A stretch of 55,972 nucleotides of DNA from Pauljensenia sp902373545 (lineage in GTDB: Bacteria; Actinomycetota; Actinomycetes; Actinomycetales; Actinomycetaceae): positions 1 through 55,972 of the forward strand of contig NZ_JAPWAG010000016.1 in NCBI RefSeq assembly GCF_041432775.1, written 5' to 3'. Made by a program: the position numbers and the translations under genes. The notes under the pieces are model-generated. The model was given only the letters and a program-made list of their open reading frames with translations. It did no database searches and was not told the origin of the DNA. Position 1 is the first letter of the stretch. Each line of letters opens with the position of its first letter. Below, piece after piece: positions 6,912 through 15,414 of this stretch.

Positions 6912-9900
6912 CGCCGTAGCCCTCGTCGTCCGCGTCGGCGGCGTTGGACGCGGGCTTGGTACGGCGCACGACGTTGCCCAGGACAGCATCGGACTGGAAG
7001 CCGCGTCGCGTGATGCCCAGGGCCTCGCGCAGCTCTTCGGCGGTCTCCAGGTCGGTGCGCTCCACGCCGTCAGAACGCACCCAGGTGGCCATCTCGTCGA
7101 GCTGATCGTCGGAGTAGGCAGCCAGGGGCAGGCCCTTGGCGATCGCGGGTCGGGGCCCACGGTGCTCCTCGGAGGCGCGTTCCTTGCGCTTGATCTCCAG
7201 GAGCATGCCGGTGGTGTCCTCGTCGGCCTTCTTGCGGCGCTTGGATTCCTCGTCGAGGCCGTCGTCCAACATGGGCGGGCGCGGCTTGGCGGCGGGGGCC
7301 TCGTCAGGATCGTTCGCCGAGGCCGGGGCGTGGTCCTCGGAATCGGCGCGCTTCTCGGGATCGACCGGGTCGGCACGTTCCTCAGATTCGGTGTTGTCGT
7401 CAGCCTCGTCGGAGGCGGTCGGAGCTTCGGCAGGGGCCTCGTCCGCGTCGTCGTCGCTCACGCGCTCGGGTACGGCGACGGCGGGGACATCGGCGTGAAC
7501 CTGCAGCTCGTCGAGGGCGTCCAAGACTGCGTCGACGATCGCGGAGCATTCCTTTTCCGGGTCGATGAACAGGGCCATGGACAGGGCGGTGTAGACGTGC
7601 CAGCCCTGGGCTTCGAGCCAGCGGGGTCGGGCGCGGTCGCGCACGCGCTGGCTGGGTTCGGCCAGGTATTCCTCGTCGTCGGTGAGGACCGCGAGGAGAA
7701 GGCGTCCGGGTGAGGCCGGGTGTCCGATGGCCAAGGGGACGCGCATGCCGCCGGGGATGCCGACGTTGGCGACGACCTCGAGGCCTCGGGAGTACAGGTG
7801 GTCGGCGAGGTCGACGAGCAGGCGGTCGGGTTCCCCGGCCAGGACCGGCCAGGCGTCCATGCCTTCGCCCGCGTGCCCTTCGGCGATTTCGAGGAGGTCC
7901 ATGAGCATCCGCGAGCCTGCGTGGTGCAGTCGGTCGCGGTCGATGTCTTCGCTGTGCAGCGAGGACACGAGCGTGAGGTCGCCGCGCACGACGCGCAGCA
8001 CCTCGGCCAGGGCGTCGGCTCCCTCCTCGGTGGACAGGATGCCGAAGTCGTGGATGACGCGTCCGTGGGGGGTCTTCGCGAAGCCGACGGAAAGGATCAG
8101 GGACTCGCGCGTGAGTCCGAGCGCCTCGGTGGGGCCGACAACGACGAAGGGTTCGGGGGTAGCGGGGTCGAAGAACGAGGCCAGGCCGGGCTCGTCGGAG
8201 CGCACGGCGTGCAGCGCTTCCTTGATGCGCCGCGCGTGACGGTCGGACATGGCGACGACGGCCAGGGAGCGCTCCGGGGATTCCACGGCGTGCTCGATGA
8301 CGGCGTCGACGACGGCGCGCACTTCGGCCGTGGTCGATTCGATGGCGTGGGCACCGGGGGCGGGCATGCCGGTGGCCTCGACCCAGCGGGCGGACACGGG
8401 CGCGTTGGCGGCCGTCCACGGCACGGGGATGCCCGCGTGCTCGTAGCCGTAGCGGGCGAGCAGCAGCGCGACCTGGTCGTTGAGGCGGCGCGGGCCGGGC
8501 TCGACGCGCAGGGTCGGCAGGACGGAGGCCAGGGTGCGTGTCGCGCCGTGCTCAGAGGCGACCGCGAGGTCGTCGATGACGACCAGCTGGTGGCCGCGCG
8601 CGATGATGGGGGCCAGCTCCGCCAGGGGAAGCCCGTCGGCGCCGTCCAGTACGACCATGTCGAGGGTGCGGCCGGTAGGCGCCAGCATCGGCACCATCGC
8701 GGGGACCGTCATGAGGACGGGCAGCAGGTGGCGTACGAGCGGGTAGGCGATAAGTAGCTCGAGGTCGGAGGGCGCAGCCCCGTCCTCGAGGAGTTCGCGC
8801 AGCTCCTCGTACTGGCTGGGGCGAGCGGCCAGGGCGTTCGTGCGAATGCGGCGCACGCCCGTGATGGCCTGCGGGATGAGCGAGGCCACCTGGGCCTCGT
8901 CGAGGTCGCGTCCTTCGCGGGTCAGTTCCTCGAGGGAGGCGGGGTCGATGCCGCCGAGCGCGGGCTGGGCCGCGAGCATGGCGCGCAGCAGGGAGGCCCA
9001 CCAGGCCAGGTCGAGCTCGGTGTCGATCTGGTTGTCGGCCACGGCGCGGTCGGCCAGGTCCTGGGCCAGCTTGTCGAGGCCGTGGACGGCCAGGCGCGAG
9101 CGCATCTCGAGGCGCGCGGGGATGTCGCGGGCGGCGGAGGTGTCGCCCGCCCACTTCTCGATGAGGGCCGACAGGCGCTGCAGGTGGGTGGCGACCAGGT
9201 CGGGTTCCTCGGCCACGAACACGGGGGCGATGGCGTCGAGGTCGTCGCGCACGGCGTCGGTCAGGGCCGAGATTTCTCCGATCTTGGCGGGCAGGATCGG
9301 CCAGGAGTCGTCGCCGCACACGGCGCACCAGGCGTCGCGGCGCTCCTGAACGCGGATGAGGGCGCGGTGCAGGTCGGGCACATGCACGCCGGGGCGCACG
9401 AGGTCCTGGGCCTGCTTGACCAGGCGCGTACGCTCGGCGCGGCTCATGGTGATGTCGTGGTCCTTGCGCCACTGCTTGGGGGCGGTTGCGATGACCATGT
9501 CGGCGGCGCTGCGCTCGAAGACGCGGGGCTTGAAGACGTCGAGGACGTCGGCGATGCCGTCGAACATGGCGAGCTGGCGGTCCCACTGGGCCAGCGTCGC
9601 GGCGGGCTTGATCCCGGCCTCGCCGGCGATGGCGGAGATGTGGACGCGCAGCTCAGGCAGGGCCTGAGCCAGCCGGTTGACGCGCACGAGAGCGTCGGAG
9701 GCCTGCTCGTCTGAGGTCAGGATCGCCGAGGACCAGGCGGAGGATGCGCCTGCGCTCAGGCGGCCGGAGTCGAGGGCTTCGCGCAGGAGAGCACGGGCGC
9801 TCTCGCCCTGGTCCGTGGCGATGTCGAAGAGGGCCTGCTCAGACAGGCGCACGCGCGTCGTTGGCGCGTCGTCACCGCTGGTGAGGTCTGTCAGAGCACG

Positions 9901-11148
9901 CAGCGCGTCGGCCGCGCACACGCCGAAGCGGCCGTAGGGCTCGTGCAGGGCGCGGGCGTAGGAGTCCAGGGAGGAGCGCACATGGCGCAGCCTCTGACGC
10001 ATCGCGTCGACGGCCTCCTGGTCGACGACGGGCGCCATGTCGTCGATCGCTTCCTTGACGCGAGCGGCCAGGGAGCGCCTCGCGTCGGAGTATCCGTCAA
10101 TGTTGGCGACGACGTCGGACAGGCCCAGGTCCGCCAGGCGCGAGTAGGCGGCGATCGAGCGCGAGGGCGCGGTGGACACATGCAGGACGGAACGCCCGGT
10201 CGCGGCGGCGTCCGCGAGGATCGCGGCCACGATGGAGGCGTCGTCGCTGTGGGCGGGAACGTCGATGAGGACGGAGCGCCCCTCGGAGGCGGCTTCGACG
10301 GCATCCTGCTGGACGGGGATTAGGTCGCCGACGCCCTTCTCGGCCCAGGGGTCACGGTCGCCGGGGTTGCGCGTCAGGGGATCGCCTGTCAGGTCGCGCA
10401 GCGCGTCCTGGTCCCCGGCGAGCGCGCGGATGACCGTGGAGTCAGCCAGGGCCTCGATGTCGGAGTCGAGGCTGGCGGACAGGGGGCCCGCGGGGTGGCT
10501 GAAGAGGCCGACGACCAGCTCGTCGCGCAGTTCGAAGCGCGCCAGGACGCCGCAGGCCTGGCGCAGGGCGCTCATGGCCTGGGAGGAGGAGAATCCATGG
10601 TGTCCGGTGGCCTGGGCGAGAATGTCGCGCCCGTCGATGTCGACGCCGGCGCCGCGCAGGGCGTTTTCGAGCTCGGGGGCCAGCAGCGCGCCGTGTCCGA
10701 CGGCGATGAGCACGTCGTCGTCGCGCCGCACGAGGCGCACGGGGCGCAGGAGGGCGGGGGCGGTGATGATCTCGGTCCCGTGTCGCCACGACGCGGTTCC
10801 AATGGCCAGGTGGATGGGCCCTGTGCCGTGCGCGGCGGAGCGCTCCTCGGAGCGGGCGATGATCGCTCGGGCCCGGCCGAGCGCGCGTCCTAGGGCGATG
10901 GGTTCGCGGATGAGCAGGCTGAGGCGCACCGGGTGTTCGGTGAAGAGCTGGGCCAGGCCGCCGGGGTGGGCCTCGGTCAGCGACAGCGTCGGCAGGTTCT
11001 TGCTGTCGGCGGCGATGGTCTCCTCGAGTCGTGTGCGCCACGCGGTGCGCGCCTGACCGACAAGGGTGGTCGGGTGCGTCGACGTGGACGAGGCCTCGGT
11101 GACCTCGGGCTCTGGAGCGGAACGGCGCGAAAAGATACTAGGAACCAC
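6904..11148 (-). CDS. Giant SF1-helicase-fold protein with eroded motifs and C-terminal Vsr-like domain
   Basis: 1414 residues. The layout follows the actinobacterial superfamily-1 helicase plus MTES_1575/Vsr-like nuclease architecture. The motif I region reads VPAHSDDAS (about 297-305) instead of a GxGKT P-loop. Motif II reads VVLDGADGLPLAE (832-844) instead of DEA/S. Motif III reads VVIDDLAVASE (856-866) instead of GDxxQ. The late S-x-GF-x-K-T-P-HGR block and an FG-I-L-S strand (about 1020-1040) retain fold-like spacing. The nuclease-like domain (about 1108-1200) keeps R-VRDRARPRWLEAQGWHV, but the usual 'IDl' and 'ecDG' acidic positions read VPL and TDD. An acidic linker (1220-1330) and a small terminal domain end the protein. 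It is probably not an ATP-driven helicase. GTG start at 11148; TAGGGT lies 6 bases upstream (leaderless). Confidence 0.6.
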   Translation of the reverse strand: MVPSIFSRRSAPEPEVTEASSTSTHPTTLVGQARTAWRTRLEETIAADSKNLPTLSLTEAHPGGLAQLFTEHPVRLSLLIREPIALGRALGRARAIIARSEERSAAHGTGPIHLAIGTASWRHGTEIITAPALLRPVRLVRRDDDVLIAVGHGALLAPELENALRGAGVDIDGRDILAQATGHHGFSSSQAMSALRQACGVLARFELRDELVVGLFSHPAGPLSASLDSDIEALADSTVIRALAGDQDALRDLTGDPLTRNPGDRDPWAEKGVGDLIPVQQDAVEAASEGRSVLIDVPAHSDDASIVAAILADAAATGRSVLHVSTAPSRSIAAYSRLADLGLSDVVANIDGYSDARRSLAARVKEAIDDMAPVVDQEAVDAMRQRLRHVRSSLDSYARALHEPYGRFGVCAADALRALTDLTSGDDAPTTRVRLSEQALFDIATDQGESARALLREALDSGRLSAGASSAWSSAILTSDEQASDALVRVNRLAQALPELRVHISAIAGEAGIKPAATLAQWDRQLAMFDGIADVLDVFKPRVFERSAADMVIATAPKQWRKDHDITMSRAERTRLVKQAQDLVRPGVHVPDLHRALIRVQERRDAWCAVCGDDSWPILPAKIGEISALTDAVRDDLDAIAPVFVAEEPDLVATHLQRLSALIEKWAGDTSAARDIPARLEMRSRLAVHGLDKLAQDLADRAVADNQIDTELDLAWWASLLRAMLAAQPALGGIDPASLEELTREGRDLDEAQVASLIPQAITGVRRIRTNALAARPSQYEELRELLEDGAAPSDLELLIAYPLVRHLLPVLMTVPAMVPMLAPTGRTLDMVVLDGADGLPLAELAPIIARGHQLVVIDDLAVASEHGATRTLASVLPTLRVEPGPRRLNDQVALLLARYGYEHAGIPVPWTAANAPVSARWVEATGMPAPGAHAIESTTAEVRAVVDAVIEHAVESPERSLAVVAMSDRHARRIKEALHAVRSDEPGLASFFDPATPEPFVVVGPTEALGLTRESLILSVGFAKTPHGRVIHDFGILSTEEGADALAEVLRVVRGDLTLVSSLHSEDIDRDRLHHAGSRMLMDLLEIAEGHAGEGMDAWPVLAGEPDRLLVDLADHLYSRGLEVVANVGIPGGMRVPLAIGHPASPGRLLLAVLTDDEEYLAEPSQRVRDRARPRWLEAQGWHVYTALSMALFIDPEKECSAIVDAVLDALDELQVHADVPAVAVPERVSDDDADEAPAEAPTASDEADDNTESEERADPVDPEKRADSEDHAPASANDPDEAPAAKPRPPMLDDGLDEESKRRKKADEDTTGMLLEIKRKERASEEHRGPRPAIAKGLPLAAYSDDQLDEMATWVRSDGVERTDLETAEELREALGITRRGFQSDAVLGNVVRRTKPASNAADADDEGYGDE

Positions 11149-11154
11149 GTTTCC

Positions 11155-11160
11155 ACCCTA
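11155..11160 (-). promoter_or_regulatory. -10 element, leaderless start of the helicase-like gene
   Basis: TAGGGT on the minus strand, then 6 bases, then GTG. It lies in the 25-base gap after the EamA gene, so the helicase-like gene probably has its own promoter. Confidence 0.4.
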
Positions 11161-11173
11161 CGGCAGTAGCCCC

Positions 11174-12091
11174 TTATTGTGTGACGCGGCGCGCCCGGAT
11201 GAGGTCGACCAGGGAAATGGTCACAACAGCTCCGATGATGAGGGCCATGCCGACGATGTCGGCACCCGTGTAGGAGCTTCCCATGATGAGGGCGGAAAAG
11301 CCGGTGGCAGCGATGGGTTCGACGCATCCCACGAGCGACGCGCGCACGGGTCCGATGCGGTCCACGCCCCACAGGTAGGCGGTGAAGGCGACAGCGGTGC
11401 CCAGCACGACCGTGATTGTCATGGCGAGTACAACGTCGGGCGTCCACGTGATCGAGTAACGCCAGACTCGCCCGACGAGGCCCACCCCGGCTCCGGCGAT
11501 GATCAGGCCGTAGCCGACGACGAGCTCGGCGCCGTAGGCTGCGATGAGGCGCGCCGGTAGGAGCGTGTAGGTCGCGAGCGTGAGGGCGGCGACGGCTCCC
11601 CAGGCGAGCGTGACGGGCGTGAGAGCGAGGGTATCCAGTGACCCGTGCGTGGAGAGCAGAAAAGTGCCGGACAGGGCCAGGACGATGGCGACGACCTCGG
11701 CGGCGCGCGGCCAGCGGCGGTGGCTCAGGCACACCCAGACGACGATGAGAATGAGGCCGAGGTATTGGAGGACGGTGCCCGTCCCGGCGTTCGATGCGCG
11801 GATGACCTCCATGTAGCTAATTTGACAGGCGGCGAGGCCGAAGAGCGCGTAGACGACGAGGGTGCGCCAGTTGCGCGCGCTCGTGACGAGCTCACGATGG
11901 GCGGGGGTGATCCCACGCGAGCGAGCCAGGGCGGAGGCGATGGTGAGCACACCGGCAGTGAACATGCGACAGAAGCTAATGAGGGTGAGCTCAATGCCGT
12001 GGCCGGTCATCAGATAGTCGGCGGACACACCGGAGGCGCCCCAGCAGAGGGCGGCCACAATGGTCACAATGTACCCGACGGCATTGCGCAT
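11174..12091 (-). CDS. EamA/DMT-family transporter
   Basis: A 305-residue polytopic membrane protein with about ten hydrophobic segments in two halves, the layout of two EamA repeats. The N-terminal TM1 carries ALCWGASGVSADYL, and the second half begins around residue 150 (LTPVTLAWGAVAALTLATYT). These proteins export amino acids, metabolites or purines; the substrate cannot be predicted here. GAGGGG precedes the ATG by 5 bases. It lies 26 bases upstream of the helicase-like gene and just downstream of tRNA-Arg on the same strand. Confidence 0.8.
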   Translation of the reverse strand: MRNAVGYIVTIVAALCWGASGVSADYLMTGHGIELTLISFCRMFTAGVLTIASALARSRGITPAHRELVTSARNWRTLVVYALFGLAACQISYMEVIRASNAGTGTVLQYLGLILIVVWVCLSHRRWPRAAEVVAIVLALSGTFLLSTHGSLDTLALTPVTLAWGAVAALTLATYTLLPARLIAAYGAELVVGYGLIIAGAGVGLVGRVWRYSITWTPDVVLAMTITVVLGTAVAFTAYLWGVDRIGPVRASLVGCVEPIAATGFSALIMGSSYTGADIVGMALIIGAVVTISLVDLIRARRVTQ

Positions 12092-12107
12092 GAAAACCCC
12101 TCAACAG

Positions 12108-12180
12108 TGCCCCCGAGACGATTCGAACGTCCGACACCCGCTTTAGGAGAGCGGTGCTCTATCCCCTGAGCTACGAGGGC
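12108..12180 (-). tRNA. tRNA-Arg (anticodon CCT)
   Basis: The cloverleaf on the minus strand pairs acceptor GCCCTCG with CGGGGGC. The anticodon loop CTCCTAA gives CCT (codon AGG), and the T-loop is TTCGAAT. Discriminator A; CCA is not encoded. AGG is rare in such G+C-rich genomes, so this is probably a low-abundance isoacceptor. Confidence 0.93.
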
Positions 12181-12278
12181 GTGACAAGTTGTCCGCGCCC
12201 ACTGTAGCAAAGTGGGCGCGCCGTCGCCGCCTCATCCACCCCGGGAGGCGCGTCCTCGCGCGGGACATTGCGCACATA

Positions 12279-12320
12279 GACGAGGCCGGGGTCCCTTCGC
12301 AGGGACGCCCCGGCCTCGTC
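12279..12320 (-). terminator. GAGGCCGGGG-type hairpin after usp gene
   Basis: GACGAGGCCGGGG...TCCCT pairs with AGGGA...CCCCGGCCTCGTC with a two-base bulge and loop TCGC, 9 bases past the stress-protein stop. No U-run; one of the recurring GAGGCC hairpins of this genome. Confidence 0.55.
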
Positions 12321-12329
12321 AGTGGCACC

Positions 12330-13262
12330 TTAGCGGCGTTCCCACTCCGTGTGGACGGCGGTCGCTCCCTCGCCCAGGTGGGCGGAGGGCACGACCATGA
12401 CGGGGCAGGTGGAGTGGTGGAGCACGGTCTGCGAGGTCGATCCGAGGAGGACCCCGGCCAGGCCGCCGCGCCCGCGCGTGCCGACGACGACCAGGTCGAC
12501 GGCGGTGGAGAACTCGATGAGCAGCGACGCCGCGGAGCCGTCAAGAGCGTGACGTGAGACGTGCATGTCGTCGCCGTCAAGGACAGCGTCAATGGCGGCG
12601 TCCATGCCTTCGCGGACCTGGGCGAGCAGCGCCGAGTGGTCAACGCCCGTCGGGGTCCACGCCATGACGGAGGGGCCAGCGGCGATCGGCACGGCCGAGA
12701 CGGCGGTCACGCGAGCGTTCCACACGCGGGCCTCGTCGATCGCGCGCTTGAGGGCGCACGAGGGCTGGTCCGTGCCGTCGATGCCCACGACGATGCGATC
12801 GACGGGCGTGAACTTCTTGCCCGAGGTGTGGCGCGGAACCACGACGACGGGGCACTTGGCGTGCGCGGGCAGGGCCGAGGAGACGGTGCCAAGGAGACGA
12901 TCGGCGAAGCCTCCCCCACCGCGCGAACCGACGACGATCATGTCGACCTCGGCGGAGAAGTCGATGAGGACGCCCGCCGGGTCGCCCGGCTCCGTCGAGC
13001 CGGACACGTGCGCGGCGCCGCGCTCACGGGCCAGCGCCTTGGCTTCCTCGACGACCTGTTCGGCACCGGCCTTGAGGGCCTCGTCGTCAAGAACGGCGTA
13101 CCCGCCGTCGAGGGCGGCGGCAGAGTAGGAGGCCAGCGCGTAGGTGCACAGGCAATGGATGCGCGCTCCGGTGCGCGCGCCGCGATCAGCGGCCCATGTG
13201 ACGGCGGCAAGGCTCTCCTTCGAGCCATCGACACCGACCAGAATGACTTCGGTAGAACTCAT
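12330..13262 (-). CDS. Tandem universal stress protein (two UspA domains)
   Basis: 310 residues with two UspA folds, about 1-145 and 155-310. Each domain starts with a hydrophobic strand and VGVDGS/VGIDGT, and ends with the nucleotide-binding G-x2-G-x9-G-S/T signature (GSRGGGGFADRLLGTVS, then GTRGRGGLAGVLLGSTS), so both are of the ATP-binding type. Such tandem proteins are typical of actinobacterial hypoxia and dormancy responses. Of two adjacent ATGs, the one at 13262 is preferred because AGGAGG lies 5 bases upstream; the other would leave only 2. Its region downstream ends in a GAGGCC hairpin. Confidence 0.88.
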   Translation of the reverse strand: MSSTEVILVGVDGSKESLAAVTWAADRGARTGARIHCLCTYALASYSAAALDGGYAVLDDEALKAGAEQVVEEAKALARERGAAHVSGSTEPGDPAGVLIDFSAEVDMIVVGSRGGGGFADRLLGTVSSALPAHAKCPVVVVPRHTSGKKFTPVDRIVVGIDGTDQPSCALKRAIDEARVWNARVTAVSAVPIAAGPSVMAWTPTGVDHSALLAQVREGMDAAIDAVLDGDDMHVSRHALDGSAASLLIEFSTAVDLVVVGTRGRGGLAGVLLGSTSQTVLHHSTCPVMVVPSAHLGEGATAVHTEWERR

Positions 13263-13342
13263 CATGTCCTCCTCGTGGTGGCAGTCACTTATATTGTGCC
13301 GTATTTTGACGCTGCGCGAAAGCCCAAGAGGCCGCAGACAAG

Positions 13343-13376
13343 ACAATCGCCGCAGCCCGAGGGCTGCGGCGATTGT
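13343..13376 (-). terminator. Hairpin terminator of NlpC/P60 gene
   Basis: A perfect 16-bp inverted repeat (13343-13358 with 13361-13376), 16 bases after the hydrolase stop. The minus-strand tail TTGTCTTGTCT is only moderately U-rich. Confidence 0.7.
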
Positions 13377-13392
13377 AAAGAGTTAACGCTGC

Positions 13393-14166
13393 TCAGTAGC
13401 GCACGTAGGTGGCGCCACCGCGCACCGGCGAGATCTGAGACAGGCGGCCGGGGACCGTCGCCTCAACCATCTGGCCGTTGCCGATGTAGATGGCGACGTG
13501 ACCGGGGTAGGACACGATGTCGCCGGGCTGCGGGTCGGACACGATGGTGCCGCCAGCGGTCTGAGCGGAGGAGGAGTGGGGCAGGTTGATGCCAGCGGCC
13601 GCGTAGGCGTACTTGACCAGACCCGAGCAGTCCAGGCCAGCGAGGGTCTCGCCACCGTAGACGTAGGGGATGCCGGTCAGGCCCAGGGCGACGGACACGA
13701 TGTCGGAGCCAGCGGCGTTCACGGCGGCCTGGCGGGCGGAGGTGTCGGTCGAGGTGGCCTCGCCGCGGGTCTCCGAGCGCGAGGCGGCGCCTTCGGAGTT
13801 GTCGTTGGCGGCGGCGGGGGCCGCAGCGGCGGGCGCCGGCTCCGGCTCGGGGGCCGGGGGCGCCTCGGCGGTGACGGACGCGACGACGTCATCCTCGGCG
13901 GTCCACGCGATATCGGGAACCTCAACCGTGGTGACATCATCGACCGCAATGGTCGTGGTGTTCAGGTCCGCGCTCTGCGGCTCGGACTGGGGGGTGGCCG
14001 GGGCGGCGTTAGCGACACCGGCGGCAATCGCGGTCAGCGCAACACCGGCTGCCGACGCGAAGGCGATCGGGCGAGCGGCGTTCGTGGGGGCCACGCCCTC
14101 GACCACAGCGGCGGTCATGGGGCGGCGTGCCAGGCGGTGACGCGGAGCAGGCTTAGAAGTCTTCAC
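13393..14166 (-). CDS. Secreted NlpC/P60 peptidoglycan endopeptidase
   Basis: 257 residues. A long twin-basic N-terminus and hydrophobic segment (about 33-52, ending ANAAPA) form an export signal. An Ala/Pro/Glu-rich, probably disordered linker (55-150) follows. The C-terminal catalytic NlpC/P60 domain (about 150-257) has the nucleophile in LDCSGLVKYAY and the histidine in PGHVAIYIGNG. These enzymes cut D-Glu-mDAP/Lys stem-peptide bonds for cell separation. The GTG start at 14166 has AGGGAG upstream. A c-di-AMP riboswitch occupies the leader, so expression should fall or rise with c-di-AMP, which tracks osmotic and cell-wall state. Confidence 0.9.
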   Translation of the reverse strand: MKTSKPAPRHRLARRPMTAAVVEGVAPTNAARPIAFASAAGVALTAIAAGVANAAPATPQSEPQSADLNTTTIAVDDVTTVEVPDIAWTAEDDVVASVTAEAPPAPEPEPAPAAAAPAAANDNSEGAASRSETRGEATSTDTSARQAAVNAAGSDIVSVALGLTGIPYVYGGETLAGLDCSGLVKYAYAAAGINLPHSSSAQTAGGTIVSDPQPGDIVSYPGHVAIYIGNGQMVEATVPGRLSQISPVRGGATYVRY

Positions 14167-14173
14167 TCGTTTT

Positions 14174-14347
14174 CTCCCTGTTTCCCTGCGAGGTTAGCTG
14201 TCGGGTTCGGGCGGGAGGCCCGGCTCGGCGTGCGAGCTTCACCCCAAGGCTACGAGGAGCCGGAAATGGGTTCCCCGCGTGAGACGCTGTTTCCACACCA
14301 TCCGTTGTCTCACTTCGGGTGCCGGATGGGCGGTTGGTCTGATGACC
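14174..14347 (-). promoter_or_regulatory. ydaO/yuaA-type c-di-AMP riboswitch
   Basis: Minus-strand leader of the NlpC/P60 gene. It carries the class hallmarks in order: GGGGAACCCA (ending 14267), TTGGGGTGAAGC (GGGGTGAA complement at 14238-14245), a GGGC...GCCC helix, CCGAACCCGACA and GCTAACCTCG (complement at 14189-14198). GTGAGAC...GTCTCAC forms an upstream helix. In actinobacteria this class controls resuscitation and NlpC-type hydrolases. The outer borders are approximate, and no separate intrinsic terminator is visible between the aptamer and the GTG start. Confidence 0.9.
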
Positions 14348-14354
14348 GGTACTC

Positions 14355-14384
14355 ACTATAGCCTGCACAGCTGGTCAATGTCAC
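14355..14384 (-). promoter_or_regulatory. Promoter of riboswitch-controlled hydrolase gene
   Basis: -35 GTGACA (14379-14384) and -10 TATAGT (14355-14360), spaced 18 bases on the minus strand. This places transcription start near 14348, just before the aptamer. Confidence 0.55.
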
Positions 14385-14524
14385 GTTCCGGTAACACGTC
14401 AACACCCCTCAATACCCCACCGTTATCATTTCGTGACATTTGAGCCCTGCGATTTCGGGGAAAACTGGGCCTATCACTAACTCGTCACACTTATTCCATA
14501 ATCCGAGATAGGCTCGTTTCCGTG
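14385..14524. other. Intergenic remainder between hydrolase and dtxR
   Basis: Together with the riboswitch this makes a gene-free stretch of about 400 bases (14167-14574). This part is A+T-richer than its neighbours, and I see no further element in it. Confidence 0.4.
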
Positions 14525-14563
14525 CAAAACGAAGGCCGAGACCCGAATGGGCCCCGGCCTCGT
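14525..14563 (-). terminator. Terminator of dtxR
   Basis: GAGGCCGGGGCCC pairs with GGGTCTCGGCCTTC (about 14531-14562). The minus-strand tail is GTTTTGC. It starts 12 bases after the dtxR stop. Confidence 0.7.
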
Positions 14564-14574
14564 CACACTCGCGC

Positions 14575-15252
14575 CTACTCGCCGCGCACGAACAGGTGAG
14601 CGGCCAGTGGCATCGCGATGGTCAGGTAACCGCGAACCTCCCCGGCCTCGTCGAGCGCGGAGACGCGCACGACGTCGCCGTGCGCCGACAAGCCCACGCG
14701 CGCGCCCGGACGCAGGCCCAGCTCGTCGAAGGCGGCCAGCAACTCAGGGGCAGCCTGGATGGGTTCGCCGATGCGCGCCAGGGTCAGCGCGCCCGACTCA
14801 AGCGAGCGCACCGCCAGCTCCGCGGAGTGCAGGCGCTCAGCACCGCTCACGCCCGGCAGGGGGTTGCCGTAGGGATCGAGCGTGGGATCGTGAAGCAGCT
14901 CCGCCAGGCGCGCCTCAACAGCGTCGCTCATCACGTGCTCCCATCGGCAGGCCTCGTCGTGGACCTGTGCCCACTCCAGCCCGATGACGTCGAGCAGCAG
15001 GCGCTCGGCCAGGCGATGCTTGCGCAGCACCTCGGTCGCATGCGCGCGCCCCTCCTCGGTCAGCTCCAGACGCCGGTCCCCCATCACGTGCAGCAGCCCA
15101 TCGCGCTCCATGCGCGCGACCGTCTGCGACACCGTCGGCCCGGAATGTCCCAGGCGATCCACAATGCGGGCGCGCAGGGGCGTCACCCCGTCTTCCTCGA
15201 GCTCAAGAATGGTCTTGAGATACATCTCGGTGGTGTCAATCAGGTCTGCCAC
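14575..15252 (-). CDS. DtxR/IdeR-family metal-dependent repressor
   Basis: 225 residues, the family's normal length. It has an N-terminal winged helix (ADLIDTTEMYLKTI..., about 1-65 with SGPTVSQTVARMERDGL as recognition helix), a dimerisation/metal domain (about 70-140, with EHVMSD and a downstream His-rich helix) and a C-terminal SH3-like domain (about 150-225). Such proteins repress iron-uptake or manganese genes when Fe2+ or Mn2+ is bound; which metal cannot be told. The GTG at 15252 is chosen over upstream starts because AGGAGG lies 6 bases before it and the protein then matches family starts. A DtxR-box-like sequence lies 34-48 bases upstream, suggesting autoregulation. Confidence 0.88.
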   Translation of the reverse strand: MADLIDTTEMYLKTILELEEDGVTPLRARIVDRLGHSGPTVSQTVARMERDGLLHVMGDRRLELTEEGRAHATEVLRKHRLAERLLLDVIGLEWAQVHDEACRWEHVMSDAVEARLAELLHDPTLDPYGNPLPGVSGAERLHSAELAVRSLESGALTLARIGEPIQAAPELLAAFDELGLRPGARVGLSAHGDVVRVSALDEAGEVRGYLTIAMPLAAHLFVRGE

Positions 15253-15285
15253 GTCGTCCTCCTTCAAGGGGCACCTACGAACACC

Positions 15286-15300
15286 AGGATAGGGTGACCT
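15286..15300. promoter_or_regulatory. Candidate DtxR operator before dtxR
   Basis: AGGATAGGGTGACCT keeps the AGG-N9-CCT frame of DtxR/IdeR boxes, with AGGATAG identical to the left part of the diphtheria tox operator. On the minus strand it covers TATCCT, a plausible -10 for dtxR. Confidence 0.4.
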
Positions 15301-15371
15301 TCCTTTTCTTGGATGGAATCGACACACTCATGCGAAAAAGTGCGCGTCGTGACGTGCGCTTTTTCACCCTA
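15290..15371. repeat. Nested inverted repeats between dtxR and serC
   Basis: TAGGGTGA (15290-15297) has an exact inverse, TCACCCTA, at 15364-15371. Inside the right half, GAAAAAG-T-GCGC (15334-15345) pairs with GCGCTTTTTC (15356-15365) with one bulge. As the genes diverge here, it cannot be an ordinary terminator for either. Confidence 0.4.
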
Positions 15372-15414
15372 ATTCGATCAATGGGCATGATGGAAATAGA
15401 TCCGCGCGCAGGGT

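Noticed and set aside
14525..14563. Second riboswitch or attenuator at the dtxR end
   Set aside because: The structure is a plain hairpin with a U-run right after a stop codon, so a terminator explains it.
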